DNA from: Eubacteriales bacterium | GTDB taxonomy: Bacteria > Bacillota > Clostridia > Lachnospirales > Lachnospiraceae | Direction: 5' to 3' | Length of the DNA: 64,000 bases | NCBI GenBank assembly: GCA_030525875.1 | Contig: JAUNDV010000002.1 | Coordinates: 58,563 to 122,562 of the forward strand | Shown here: positions 27,120 to 34,887 of the stretch, piece after piece | Numbering within the stretch: position 1 is the first letter of the stretch | Layout: each line of letters begins with the position of its first letter | Made by a program: the position numbers and the translations under genes | The notes under the pieces: model-generated | The model's input: the letters and a program-made list of their open reading frames with translations, nothing else | Told to the model about the DNA's origin: nothing | The model's database searches: none

Positions 27120-27148
27120 TTGACACTACAAAGATAGAATGCTATTTT
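27120..27148 (+). promoter_or_regulatory. SigmaA promoter of the T-box leader
   Basis: Consensus TTGACA (27120-27125), a 17-base spacer and TATTTT (27143-27148). The predicted start near 27155 lies just before the T-box structure. Confidence 0.75.
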
Positions 27149-27154
27149 AAAGTC

Positions 27155-27469
27155 AACAATAAAATATTTAAACCGATGACAGAGAGTAAGTAGGTTATGT
27201 AGACTGTTTATCAGGCAGTTTTTAAATCGAAGTAAGAGAGAGCCGCTGATGGTGTGATGGCGGTACGGACGGCATAGCTGAATGGACTCTGGAGGGCATT
27301 CCGGAATAAAATAGTATGGAATGACGAAAGCTGCATTCGTTAAAGGGCAGCATATATGTTAGTATATGGATTAAAGCGAGCCTTATGGCTAATGCGGGTG
27401 GTACCGCGGATATGGTATTATTTTACATATTCGTCCCGGATGGATTATATTTTCCGTCCGGGATTTTTT
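27155..27469 (+). ncRNA. T-box leader, predicted tRNA-Trp responsive
   Basis: The conserved T-box core TGCGGGTGGTACCGCG is at 27393-27408. The GAA-specifier-ACT context of Stem I lies at 27280-27288 with TGG at 27283-27285, the tryptophan codon. A terminator hairpin (27434-27443 with 27454-27463) followed by six T residues ends the leader. Uncharged tRNA-Trp should stabilise the antiterminator and allow transcription of trpXYZ. The specifier fits the function of the downstream transporter. Confidence 0.92.
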
Positions 27470-27541
27470 GTATTTAAAAAGCATTTTCATAAGAGATGAA
27501 CCAGACGGAACAGACTTATAAGGATTTGAGAGGTGCTGAAC

Positions 27542-28549
27542 ATGAAAAAGAATTTTAGAATGAAAGCTGTATTAGGAATTATAACTGTGTTGGGAGCAGC
27601 TATGCTTGCCGGCTGCGGAAGCAAAAAAGATGATGGTAAATACACAGTTGGAATAGGACAGTTTGCTGAGCATTTTTCTTTGGATAACTGCCGTGAGGGC
27701 TTTATTGAGGGACTTAAGGAAGAGGGCTTTGTTGAAGGTGAAAACCTTGAGATACTTTATGACAATGCAAATGGAGAAGGCACTATAGCTTCACAGATAA
27801 ATCAGAGCTATGTAGGGAAAAAGGCAGATCTTATCTGTGCGATAGCTACTCCTATGGCACAGGCGGCATTTACAGCAGTTAAAAATACAGATATACCGGT
27901 TATTTATACAGCAATTACTGATCCAGTCAAGGCTAAGCTCGCAAATTCAGATGGAAGCTCCATAGGAAATATAAGCGGAACATCGGATAAGCTTCCAGTA
28001 GAAGAGCAGCTTAAGATGATCAGAGAAATGCTCCCTGATGCAAAGAAGCTTGGAATTATGTATACAAGCATGGAGGTTAATTCGGAAGCCTCAGTTGAGG
28101 AATACAAGGCACTTGCAGGAAATTATGGATTTGAGATAGTTGAGCTTGCAGTAAGTACATCCCAGGATATTCCTCTTGCGGCAGATGCTCTTATAAAGAA
28201 GGCAGACTGTATAACCATGATTACTGACAATACCGTGGTTTCTGCCCTTCCTGTTATATTGGAAAAGGCAAAGGCAGCAAAGATACCTGTATTTGGTTCA
28301 GAGATAGAGCAGGTTAAGAGAGGCTGCGTGGCAGCGATGGGTCTTGACTATGTTGCACTTGGAAAGCAGACAGGAAAAATGGCAGCAAAGGTTTTAAAGG
28401 GAGAGGCAAAGGCATCAGAAATCAAATTTGAAGAAATAGAAGGTGCATCTCTTTATATAAATACAGAGGCCTGCGAAAACTTCGGTGTTGAGTCTTCAGA
28501 GGATATTTTGGCAAAGGCAGCAGAGGTAATGGAAGAGATCTCTGAATAA
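27542..28549 (+). CDS. trpX: Tryptophan ABC transporter substrate-binding lipoprotein
   Basis: An extracellular binding protein of the ABC_sub_bind family. The signal peptide ends in the lipobox LAGC with Cys25 as the lipidation site. The periplasmic-binding fold follows: VGIGQFAEHFSLDNCREGF, then DLICAIATPMAQAA. The 335-residue length fits TrpX. The ATG at 27542 has GAGAGGTG about 7 bases upstream; the frame-open TTG at 27533 is rejected. The upstream Trp-specific T-box supports tryptophan as ligand. It is first in the trpXYZ operon. Confidence 0.92.
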   Translation: MKKNFRMKAVLGIITVLGAAMLAGCGSKKDDGKYTVGIGQFAEHFSLDNCREGFIEGLKEEGFVEGENLEILYDNANGEGTIASQINQSYVGKKADLICAIATPMAQAAFTAVKNTDIPVIYTAITDPVKAKLANSDGSSIGNISGTSDKLPVEEQLKMIREMLPDAKKLGIMYTSMEVNSEASVEEYKALAGNYGFEIVELAVSTSQDIPLAADALIKKADCITMITDNTVVSALPVILEKAKAAKIPVFGSEIEQVKRGCVAAMGLDYVALGKQTGKMAAKVLKGEAKASEIKFEEIEGASLYINTEACENFGVESSEDILAKAAEVMEEISE

Positions 28550-28648
28550 TTAAAAGTACAGATGATTACAAAAATGCCAGATTATAAGAATGAGATTTTA
28601 TCGAAAAATATTTTATCAGCATAAAACAATGAACTTGGGGAATGAAAA

Positions 28649-29545
28649 ATGCAGACAGTTTTATTTGGGATTTTAGAAGAAGGTTTTGTATATGCAATAT
28701 TATCACTTGGTGTATACATAACATATAAAATACTTGATTTTCCTGATCTTTCAGTAGACGGAACCTATCCTCTTGGTGCAGCTGTTACAGCAGCACTGAT
28801 AGTTTCAGGAGTAAATCCGTATATCGCACTGGTTATTTCATTTTTTGCAGGCATAGCTGCAGGCTTTTTGACAGGAGTGATTCATGTAAAGCTTGGAGTA
28901 AGGGATCTACTTTCAGGAATTATAGTCAGCCTTGGATTATTTTCAGTGAATTTAAAAATAGCAGGAAAGGCAAATCTTGCATTTTTCTCTGAAGAAACCA
29001 TCTTTACATCGGTAGCTTCGATTGGAACATTTGGAACAGTAATACTACTTATCGCACTTGTAATTGTATGTAAACTGCTCCTTGATTTTTATCTCAATAC
29101 GAAATCTGGATATCTCTTAAGAGCAACTGGAAGTAATGACAAGCTGGTTACAGCTCTTGGAAAGGATAAGGGAAGTGTCAGGATACTTGGCCTTGCCTTA
29201 GCAAATGGCTTTGCTGCATTTGCAGGAGCAATAATGTGTCAGAAGCAGGGCTACTTTGATGTTGGCATGGGAACAGGAACTATGGTCATAGGACTTGCAA
29301 ATGTTATTATAGGAACACAGCTATTAAAAAAAATGAGTTTTATCAAGGCAACAACGGCAGTTATCATTGGTTCAGTTATATACAGAGCCTGCGTTGCATT
29401 TGCAATTAATCTTGGTGCTCCGGCAGAGGATCTTAAGCTTATTACAGCTATATTATTCCTTGTTATACTTGTAATAAGTGACAGCAAGTCCATTTTCAGA
29501 AAAAAGCTATCAAATAAGTCAGGCAAGGTGATGAAAAATGCTTAA
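28649..29545 (+). CDS. trpY: Tryptophan ABC transporter permease
   Basis: 298 residues with about nine hydrophobic helices, of the branched-chain-amino-acid-type permease family. The N-terminal LSLGVYITYKILDFPDLSVDG (split as LSLGVYITYKI and LDFPDLSVDG) and LFSVNLKIAGKAN segments are characteristic of TrpY-like proteins. It lies 99 bases after trpX with no terminator between. Its end overlaps the ATPase start by 8 bases, which supports a joint transporter. Confidence 0.9.
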   Translation: MQTVLFGILEEGFVYAILSLGVYITYKILDFPDLSVDGTYPLGAAVTAALIVSGVNPYIALVISFFAGIAAGFLTGVIHVKLGVRDLLSGIIVSLGLFSVNLKIAGKANLAFFSEETIFTSVASIGTFGTVILLIALVIVCKLLLDFYLNTKSGYLLRATGSNDKLVTALGKDKGSVRILGLALANGFAAFAGAIMCQKQGYFDVGMGTGTMVIGLANVIIGTQLLKKMSFIKATTAVIIGSVIYRACVAFAINLGAPAEDLKLITAILFLVILVISDSKSIFRKKLSNKSGKVMKNA

Positions 29546-30311
29546 GCTAAATAATATATCTAAATTTTATAATCCAGGCACAGTAAACGAAATGTGTCTC
29601 TTTGAAGACTATTCACTTGAAATAGAAACAGGGGAATTTGTCTCCATAGTAGGCTCTAATGGTTCAGGAAAGACAAGCCTTTTAAATATTATCTGCGGAA
29701 GTATTACGCAGGACAGCGGAGAAATATGGATAGATGATAAAAATATTTCTCTGATGCCAGAGTTTAAGCGTGCTGCATTTATAGGAAGGGTTTATCAGAA
29801 TCCTGCATTTGGAACCTGCCCGGATATGACAATACTTGAAAATATGTCCATAGCCGACAATAAGGGAAAGACCTTTGGCCTTAGACTTGGAGCTAACCGC
29901 AATAAAACAGAATATTATAGGGAAATGCTCAGCGAAATAGGACTTGGACTAGAGAACAAAATGGATGTAAAGGTAGGCGTGCTTTCTGGCGGACAGAGAC
30001 AGGCGATGGCACTCTTAATGGCCACACTCACACCAGTTGACTTCCTCATACTTGATGAACATACCGCAGCACTCGATCCAAAGACAGCAGATAAAATAAT
30101 GGAACTCACAGACAGGATAGTCAAAGAAAAAAAGCTCACAACACTTATGGTAACCCACAATCTAAGGTATGCCGTAGATTATGGAAGCAGACTCATCATG
30201 ATGCATCAAGGTCACAATGTAATGGACTACAAAGGCGAAGAAAAGAAAAATATAAAGATAGACAACATATTGGAGAAATTCAATCAGATTTCCATAGAGT
30301 GCGGAAACTGA
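29538..30311 (+). CDS. trpZ: Tryptophan ABC transporter ATP-binding protein
   Basis: 257 residues with Walker A GSNGSGKTS, the signature LSGGQRQAM and Walker B LILDEHTAALDP. It powers TrpY. The start overlaps trpY by 8 bases. It ends the T-box-regulated operon; no clear terminator follows directly. Confidence 0.92.
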   Translation: MLKLNNISKFYNPGTVNEMCLFEDYSLEIETGEFVSIVGSNGSGKTSLLNIICGSITQDSGEIWIDDKNISLMPEFKRAAFIGRVYQNPAFGTCPDMTILENMSIADNKGKTFGLRLGANRNKTEYYREMLSEIGLGLENKMDVKVGVLSGGQRQAMALLMATLTPVDFLILDEHTAALDPKTADKIMELTDRIVKEKKLTTLMVTHNLRYAVDYGSRLIMMHQGHNVMDYKGEEKKNIKIDNILEKFNQISIECGN

Positions 30312-30340
30312 TGGAGTAAGGGTAGAACTGTGATTTGTCT

Positions 30341-30472
30341 ATGGCAATGGCTGTATACATGTTAGGATTTAGTACTTATTTAGGATTTGAAGATAAGATA
30401 CAAAATAAATTAGGAGAAGAAAAAGAAGACCTATTAAAACGTTTGTATGAATATGCAGGAAGAATAAAATAA
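30341..30472 (+). pseudogene. 43-residue open frame, probable remnant of a C-terminal domain
   Basis: The frame starts MAMAVYMLGF and ends in a charged helix, GEEKEDLLKRLYEYAGRIK. It looks like the helical C terminus of a larger cytoplasmic protein. No ribosome binding site is present and an in-frame stop lies 18 bases upstream, so it appears to be a truncated remnant between trpZ and the palindromic repeat. The parent family is not recognised. Confidence 0.4.
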
Positions 30473-30515
30473 TTTTTATATTTAGAAATAAGTGAATATA
30501 CAGTAAAGATAAAAT

Positions 30516-30678
30516 GAAATACAAGAATGCAGTGACGATTGCGAGGCTTTCGTAAGAAGGTTTGTGCTAATTTCCGCCACCGAGCGAATGTTTGAGCCGA
30601 AGGCGAGTTTTCGCGAATGGCGGATAATAAATGCACGAACCGAGTAGAAAACGCAGCACGTCACAAATCTTGTATTTC
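30516..30678. repeat. Folded palindromic intergenic element
   Basis: A nested imperfect inverted repeat of about 163 bases. GAAATACAAGA (30516-30526) matches TCTTGTATTTC (30668-30678). GTGACG (30532-30537) matches CGTCAC (30659-30664). TCCGCCA (30573-30579) matches TGGCGGA (30618-30624). The core is rich in CGAG and GCGAA steps, unlike the surrounding A+T-rich DNA. This shape resembles REP/MITE-like elements of Lachnospiraceae genomes. It contains no convincing gene. Confidence 0.65.
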
Positions 30679-30736
30679 TTTATTGTAATATTGTCGATAG
30701 TTATTCATTACCATTCAAAAAAGAAAAAATTATAGT

Positions 30737-30764
30737 TTTACAAATAAACCATAAGTGCTAAAAT
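30737..30764 (+). promoter_or_regulatory. Extended -10 promoter for the PfoR-like gene
   Basis: TTTACA (30737-30742), 16 bases, and TAAAAT (30759-30764) with a TGC extension directly before it. It lies 42 bases before the ATG at 30806. The rest of the 30312-30805 interval holds the remnant frame and the palindromic element. Confidence 0.55.
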
Positions 30765-30805
30765 ATAGTCCATTGGGGTAAAACGTATGAAAAGAGGATG
30801 TGACA

Positions 30806-31873
30806 ATGGAAAAATCTAAGTTTAAAGCCTTCCTTGAGAAAAAGAATATCATTTTTTCAATGAAGCGCTACGGAATTGATGCACTTGGAGCTATGGCGCA
30901 GGGCTTATTCGCATCACTGCTTATTGGTACTATCATTGCAACACTTGGAGAACAGCTTTCTATTCCAGTTCTTGTGGAAATAGGCGGATATGCCAAATCT
31001 GTTACAGGTCCGGCAATGGCTGTTTCTATAGGTTATGCATTACAGTGTCCACAGCTTGTGCTGTTTTCACTCATTGCAGTAGGAAGTGCGGCAAATACAC
31101 TTGGTGGTGCTGGAGGACCTTTGGCAGTTCTTATAGTGACCATTTTTGCAGCAGAAATTGGTAAGCTTGTCTCAAAGGAAACAAAGGTAGATATAATTGT
31201 TACACCTTTTGTAACCATAAGTACCGGTGTTCTTCTTTCAATGGCATGGGCTCCGGCGATTGGAAATGCAGCAAGCTCAGTTGGAAATGCAATTATGTGG
31301 GCAACAGAGTTACAGCCATTTATGATGGGAATTATAGTATCTGTAATAGTAGGTGTGGCGCTTACACTTCCTATAAGTAGTGCTGCTATTTGTGCAGCTT
31401 TAGGTCTTACAGGACTTGCAGGCGGTGCTGCGGTTGCAGGCTGCTGTGCTCAGATGGTAGGTTTTGCAGTAATGAGTTTTAAGGAAAATGGCTGGGGTGG
31501 ATTTTTTGCACAGGGAATAGGAACATCTATGCTTCAGATGGGAAATATTGTGAAGAACCCTAAGATATGGATACCACCTACACTTGCTTCAGCGATTACA
31601 GGCCCTATAGCTACCTGCGTTTTCAATTTTAAAATGAACGGTGCAGCCGTTGCTTCAGGAATGGGAACCTGTGGACTTGTTGGACAGATTGGTGTATACA
31701 CAGGTTGGATAAGTGATATTGAAAATGGACTTAAGACAGCTATTACTTCAATGGATTGGATAGGAATGATACTTATATGCTTTGTTCTTCCTGCTGTTTT
31801 AACACTTCTTATTGCAGCTCCACTCAGAAAAGCCGGCTGGATTAAGGAAAATGATCTTAAACTTTCTTTATAA
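30806..31873 (+). CDS. PTS EIIC-like membrane protein of the PfoR family
   Basis: 355 residues with about nine hydrophobic helices. The glycine-rich segments IGYALQCPQLVLFSLIAVGS (20 residues) and GGAGGPLAVLIVTIF, and the GVALTLPISSAA segment, match the PTS_EIIC_2/PfoR group. Members are called regulatory in Clostridium perfringens, but they lack EIIA/EIIB domains and their substrate is unknown. The ATG at 30806 has GAGG 8 bases upstream. It stands alone with its own promoter. Confidence 0.8.
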   Translation: MEKSKFKAFLEKKNIIFSMKRYGIDALGAMAQGLFASLLIGTIIATLGEQLSIPVLVEIGGYAKSVTGPAMAVSIGYALQCPQLVLFSLIAVGSAANTLGGAGGPLAVLIVTIFAAEIGKLVSKETKVDIIVTPFVTISTGVLLSMAWAPAIGNAASSVGNAIMWATELQPFMMGIIVSVIVGVALTLPISSAAICAALGLTGLAGGAAVAGCCAQMVGFAVMSFKENGWGGFFAQGIGTSMLQMGNIVKNPKIWIPPTLASAITGPIATCVFNFKMNGAAVASGMGTCGLVGQIGVYTGWISDIENGLKTAITSMDWIGMILICFVLPAVLTLLIAAPLRKAGWIKENDLKLSL

Positions 31874-31997
31874 AAATGATAGAGCTGGAAAGCTCTAAAT
31901 AAAAGCATACCAAAATGGAAGGTTTTTGTTGAGTTTTTTTTAAATACAAGTTAAACTAAAAAATAAATAATTTGTATTGAAAAGGGGTATAACCAAT

Positions 31998-32411
31998 ATG
32001 ATGGTTTCGACTAAAGGAAGATATGCTCTTAGGGTAATGATAGATATTGCTCAAAATGAGAACGATACCTTTGTATCTCTTAAAGAGGTTGCTCAAAGAC
32101 AGGGGATATCAATTAAGTATCTCGAGGCAATAGTTGCGGTACTTAATAAAGCCGGAATGCTTGATTCGAAAAGGGGCAAGGAGGGAGGCTATCGCCTTTC
32201 TATGCCTACAGAAGCTTATAGAATATCAGAAATACTTAAGCTTACAGAGGGAAGTCTTGTTCCTGTATCATGTATGGAGGACGGAGGCTGTGTAAATTGT
32301 TCACACAACTCAGACTGCTATACACTTCCACTTTGGAATAAGCTGGATGAGCTTATAGAGGGATATCTTTCAGGAATTACCTTGGAAGATCTTATAAATG
32401 GAAATATTTAA
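31998..32411 (+). CDS. Rrf2-family transcriptional regulator, IscR-like
   Basis: The winged-helix domain begins VSTKGRYALRVMIDIAQ and has the recognition region QGISIKYLEAIVAVLNKAGM (20 residues). Four cysteines follow (C-X5-C-X2-C-X5-C in the SCMEDGGC/CSHNSDC region), three of which should bind an Fe-S cluster as in IscR. The next genes are iscS and iscU, so it should sense Fe-S status and control that pair. AAAGGGG lies 10 bases before the ATG at 31998; a second ATG follows at 32001. A terminator separates it from iscS. Confidence 0.92.
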   Translation: MMVSTKGRYALRVMIDIAQNENDTFVSLKEVAQRQGISIKYLEAIVAVLNKAGMLDSKRGKEGGYRLSMPTEAYRISEILKLTEGSLVPVSCMEDGGCVNCSHNSDCYTLPLWNKLDELIEGYLSGITLEDLINGNI

Positions 32412-32472
32412 GCTGGTCTAAATTTATATTTTAAAAACATAATACATAAAAGCATAATAATAAAACATGGAA

Positions 32473-32516
32473 AATAGTGTCGCCTAATCAGTATATGGTT
32501 GGGCGGCACTATTTTT
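32473..32516 (+). terminator. Rho-independent terminator after the Rrf2 gene
   Basis: AATAGTGTCGCC (32473-32484) pairs with GGCGGCACTATT (32502-32513), with one G-T wobble, and a T run follows. The regulator and iscS are therefore separate transcripts. Confidence 0.85.
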
Positions 32517-32570
32517 GTGGAGATAATTAATATTGCAAAATCAACTAATATAGATGATATTGAATTCCTA

Positions 32571-32620
32571 TTGACTTAATATGAATAAAGTGATAATATC
32601 CTATTGAAAAGATAGGATAT
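32571..32620 (+). promoter_or_regulatory. iscS promoter with a 25-bp inverted-repeat operator candidate
   Basis: TTGACT (32571-32576), 17 bases, and TAATAT (32594-32599). A perfect inverted repeat ATATCCTAT (32596-32604) / ATAGGATAT (32612-32620) overlaps the -10 and start site. The position fits repression by the adjacent Rrf2 protein. A second CCTATTGA copy lies at the -35, at 32567-32574. Confidence 0.7.
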
Positions 32621-32674
32621 TTGTTTTATCTAAATAAAACATCAAAACAAGTCTTTAGAAAAGAGGAATTACAA

Positions 32675-33865
32675 ATGAGAGTCTATGCAGATAACGCAGC
32701 TACTACAAAAGTAAGTGACAAAGCTTTAGAAGCGATGATGCTGGGGCTTACCACTCTGTATGGAAATCCTTCATCACTTCATGAGGAAGGCAGAGAGGCA
32801 GAGCATGAGCTTTTAAAGGCAAGAATGGAAATAGCTGCTCTTATGGGAGCAGAGACAGATGAAATATATTTTACTTCAGGTGGAAGTGAGTCAGATAACT
32901 GGGCTATAAGAGAGATGGCAAAAAGAGGAAGTAAGAAAGGAAAAATGCATTTAATTTCAACTGAGTTTGAACATCATGCAGTACTTCATACACTTCAAAA
33001 GCTCGAAAAGGAAGGCTTTGCCGTTACTTATATAAAACCTGAAGCAAATGGAATTATAGATATTGAGAAGCTTAAAGCGGCGATAAGACCGGATACAGCT
33101 TTAGTAACAGTAATGTATGCAAACAATGAAATAGGAACTATCCAGCCAATAAAGGAGATAGCAGATATCTGCCATGAGCATGATATCATTTTTCATACAG
33201 ATGCTGTTCAGGCACTTGGACATATACCTGTAAATGTCAAGGAAAATGGAATAGATCTGATGTCATTTTCAGGACATAAGTTTAATGGACCTAAGGGAGT
33301 TGGCGGACTTTATGTAAAGAAGGGCATAGTAATAGGCAATCTTATAGATGGAGGTGCACAGGAGAGAAGAAAAAGAGCCGGCACTGAAAATATTCCAGGT
33401 ATAATGGGAATGGCAGCAGCACTTAAGGAAGCTGTTGAAGAAATGGATACGGAGATTGAAAAGCTTACAGCACTTAGAGACAGGCTGATAGATGGAATTA
33501 TAGAGAAGATTCCAGCTGTGCATTTAAATGGAGACAGAGAAAGAAGAGTTCCGGGAAATGTAAACTTCTGCTTTGAGGGTATAGAAGGTGAATCTCTTCT
33601 GCTCAGACTGGATCTCGCAGGAATAGCAGCTTCATCAGGTTCAGCATGTACTTCGGGCTCACTTGATCCAAGCCATGTACTTCTTAGTATTGGTGTTCCA
33701 AAGGAACTTGCACATGGCTCTTTAAGACTTAGCTTTGGAAAATATAATACTGAGGAAGAAATTGATTACATTTTGGAAGTTTTACCGGATATAGTAAAGA
33801 CACTTAGACTTATGTCTCCTGTATGGGATGACAAAAATGGCTGTATGAAGAAAATCAGCTTTTAA
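32675..33865 (+). CDS. iscS: Cysteine desulfurase
   Basis: Removes sulfur from cysteine and passes it to IscU for Fe-S cluster building. The PLP lysine is K202 in FSGHKFNGPKG, and the persulfide-carrying Cys is C325 in SSGSACTSGSLDPSH, a long loop typical of the IscS/NifS branch. The ATG at 32675 has GAGGAA 7 bases upstream and begins at the conserved RVYADNAATT. The frame-open start at 32621 lies inside the operator region and is rejected. iscU follows 18 bases later. Confidence 0.95.
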   Translation: MRVYADNAATTKVSDKALEAMMLGLTTLYGNPSSLHEEGREAEHELLKARMEIAALMGAETDEIYFTSGGSESDNWAIREMAKRGSKKGKMHLISTEFEHHAVLHTLQKLEKEGFAVTYIKPEANGIIDIEKLKAAIRPDTALVTVMYANNEIGTIQPIKEIADICHEHDIIFHTDAVQALGHIPVNVKENGIDLMSFSGHKFNGPKGVGGLYVKKGIVIGNLIDGGAQERRKRAGTENIPGIMGMAAALKEAVEEMDTEIEKLTALRDRLIDGIIEKIPAVHLNGDRERRVPGNVNFCFEGIEGESLLLRLDLAGIAASSGSACTSGSLDPSHVLLSIGVPKELAHGSLRLSFGKYNTEEEIDYILEVLPDIVKTLRLMSPVWDDKNGCMKKISF

Positions 33866-33883
33866 TTCAGGAGGAAAATAATT

Positions 33884-34318
33884 ATGGCAATGACATATAG
33901 CGAAAAGGTAATGGAGCATTTTACACATCCTAGAAATGTAGGTGTTATAGAGGATGCAGATGGTGTAGGAGAGGTTGGAAATATGAGCTGTGGAGATATC
34001 ATGAAGGTATATCTCAAGATCAATGACGGCATAATAGAGGATGTAAAGTTCAACACATTTGGCTGCGGTTCAGCTATAGCTACGAGCTCAATGGCAACAG
34101 AAATGATAAAGGGAAAGCCGGTAGAGGAGGCTCTTAAGCTTACAAATAAGGCCGTAGTAGAGGCACTTGATGGGCTTCCACCAGTTAAGATACATTGTTC
34201 AGTTCTTGCGGAAGAGGCAGTGAAAGCTGCACTTAAGGACTACTATGAAAAGAAGGGACTTCCTGTACCTGAGGAATGTAGTAATGAGTGCAATGGCTGC
34301 TGTCACAGCTGCCATTAA
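33884..34318 (+). CDS. iscU: Fe-S cluster scaffold protein IscU/NifU-N with a Cys-rich tail
   Basis: The scaffold ligands are complete: C36 with D38, C61 and C105. The core ends near residue 126. A tail follows with C132, C136, C139, C140 and C143, ending in HSCH, which most IscU proteins lack. The tail could bind metal or help transfer. The gene follows iscS directly, with AGGAGG before the ATG. It is the last gene of the isc unit; no terminator with a clear T tract was seen before the rubredoxin promoter. Confidence 0.93.
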   Translation: MAMTYSEKVMEHFTHPRNVGVIEDADGVGEVGNMSCGDIMKVYLKINDGIIEDVKFNTFGCGSAIATSSMATEMIKGKPVEEALKLTNKAVVEALDGLPPVKIHCSVLAEEAVKAALKDYYEKKGLPVPEECSNECNGCCHSCH

Positions 34319-34335
34319 GAGCTTTACTTAGACTA

Positions 34336-34396
34336 TTGATTTTAACAGTAAAATATATATAATTTAATTAAGTGTATATCCAAAATAAGTATACAC
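34336..34396 (+). promoter_or_regulatory. Rubredoxin promoter with inverted repeat at the start site
   Basis: TTGATT (34336-34341), 16 bases, and TATAAT (34358-34363). The inverted repeat GTGTATA (34372-34378) / TATACAC (34390-34396) lies at the expected transcription start and could bind a regulator. Confidence 0.55.
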
Positions 34397-34431
34397 ATCA
34401 GAGATTTTAACTATGAAAGGAAATGATAATT

Positions 34432-34593
34432 ATGAAGAAGTATGTATGTACAGTATGCGGATATGTATATGATGAGGCAGTTGGTGATCCAGAGAATGGA
34501 GTAGCAGCAGGAACAAAGTGGGAAGATGTACCAGAGGACTGGTTATGCCCTCTCTGCTCATTAGGCAAGGATCAGTTTGAAGAAGAGGCTTAA
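34432..34593 (+). CDS. Rubredoxin
   Basis: A 53-residue electron carrier with a single iron held by two CXXC motifs, VCTVCGY near the start and CPLCSLGK near the end. The conserved WEDVPEDW segment separates them. AAAGGAAATG lies before the ATG. It may supply electrons for oxygen or peroxide detoxification in an anaerobe, which is family knowledge. It has its own promoter and a strong terminator, so it is a single-gene unit. Confidence 0.96.
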   Translation: MKKYVCTVCGYVYDEAVGDPENGVAAGTKWEDVPEDWLCPLCSLGKDQFEEEA

Positions 34594-34620
34594 TCTGTTT
34601 ATATAAGCAGACTGATATGT

Positions 34621-34673
34621 AAGGAGTATTTTAAGATATGGCTACTTTGCAGTATCTTAGATACTCCTTTTAT
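34621..34673 (+). terminator. Rho-independent terminator after rubredoxin
   Basis: AAGGAGTATTTTAAGATA (34621-34638) pairs with the segment 34653-34669 (TATCTTA then ATACTCCTT), with one bulge, followed by TTTATTT. Confidence 0.85.
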
Positions 34674-34794
34674 TTATATGAAATATTCAGATTTTATTTA
34701 ATAAATGTTCAAATTGTATTTATATGAAGTATTAAAAATGAAATTATTAATTTGTACATGTGTTTACGATATATTGACATTTTCAGTAAAAACA

Positions 34795-34823
34795 AGGACA
34801 GTGCCAAGGTTTTCTGATATAAT
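34795..34823 (+). promoter_or_regulatory. Probable rfbH promoter
   Basis: AGGACA (34795-34800), 17 bases and a perfect TATAAT (34818-34823). It lies 65 bases before rfbH and after the rubredoxin terminator. Confidence 0.5.
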
Positions 34824-34850
34824 GAAGTTCACGTAAATTTTATTTACTGG

Positions 34851-34876
34851 AAAGGAGTATGGCATTATATATGCCA
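34851..34876 (+). other. SD-plus-hairpin arrangement in the rfbH leader
   Basis: AAAGGAGT (34851-34858) is followed by a hairpin, TGGCAT (34860-34865) / ATGCCA (34871-34876). The SD is about 30 bases from the rfbH ATG, and folding the hairpin would shorten the distance to near-normal. A 15-codon frame (34859-34906) also starts at this SD, but its spacing is too short. Confidence 0.35.
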
Positions 34877-34887
34877 CACAGGGATAG

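Noticed and set aside
30516-30678. CRISPR array or tandem repeat
   Set aside because: The complementary segments occur once each as nested inverted repeats; there are no direct repeats with regular spacers.
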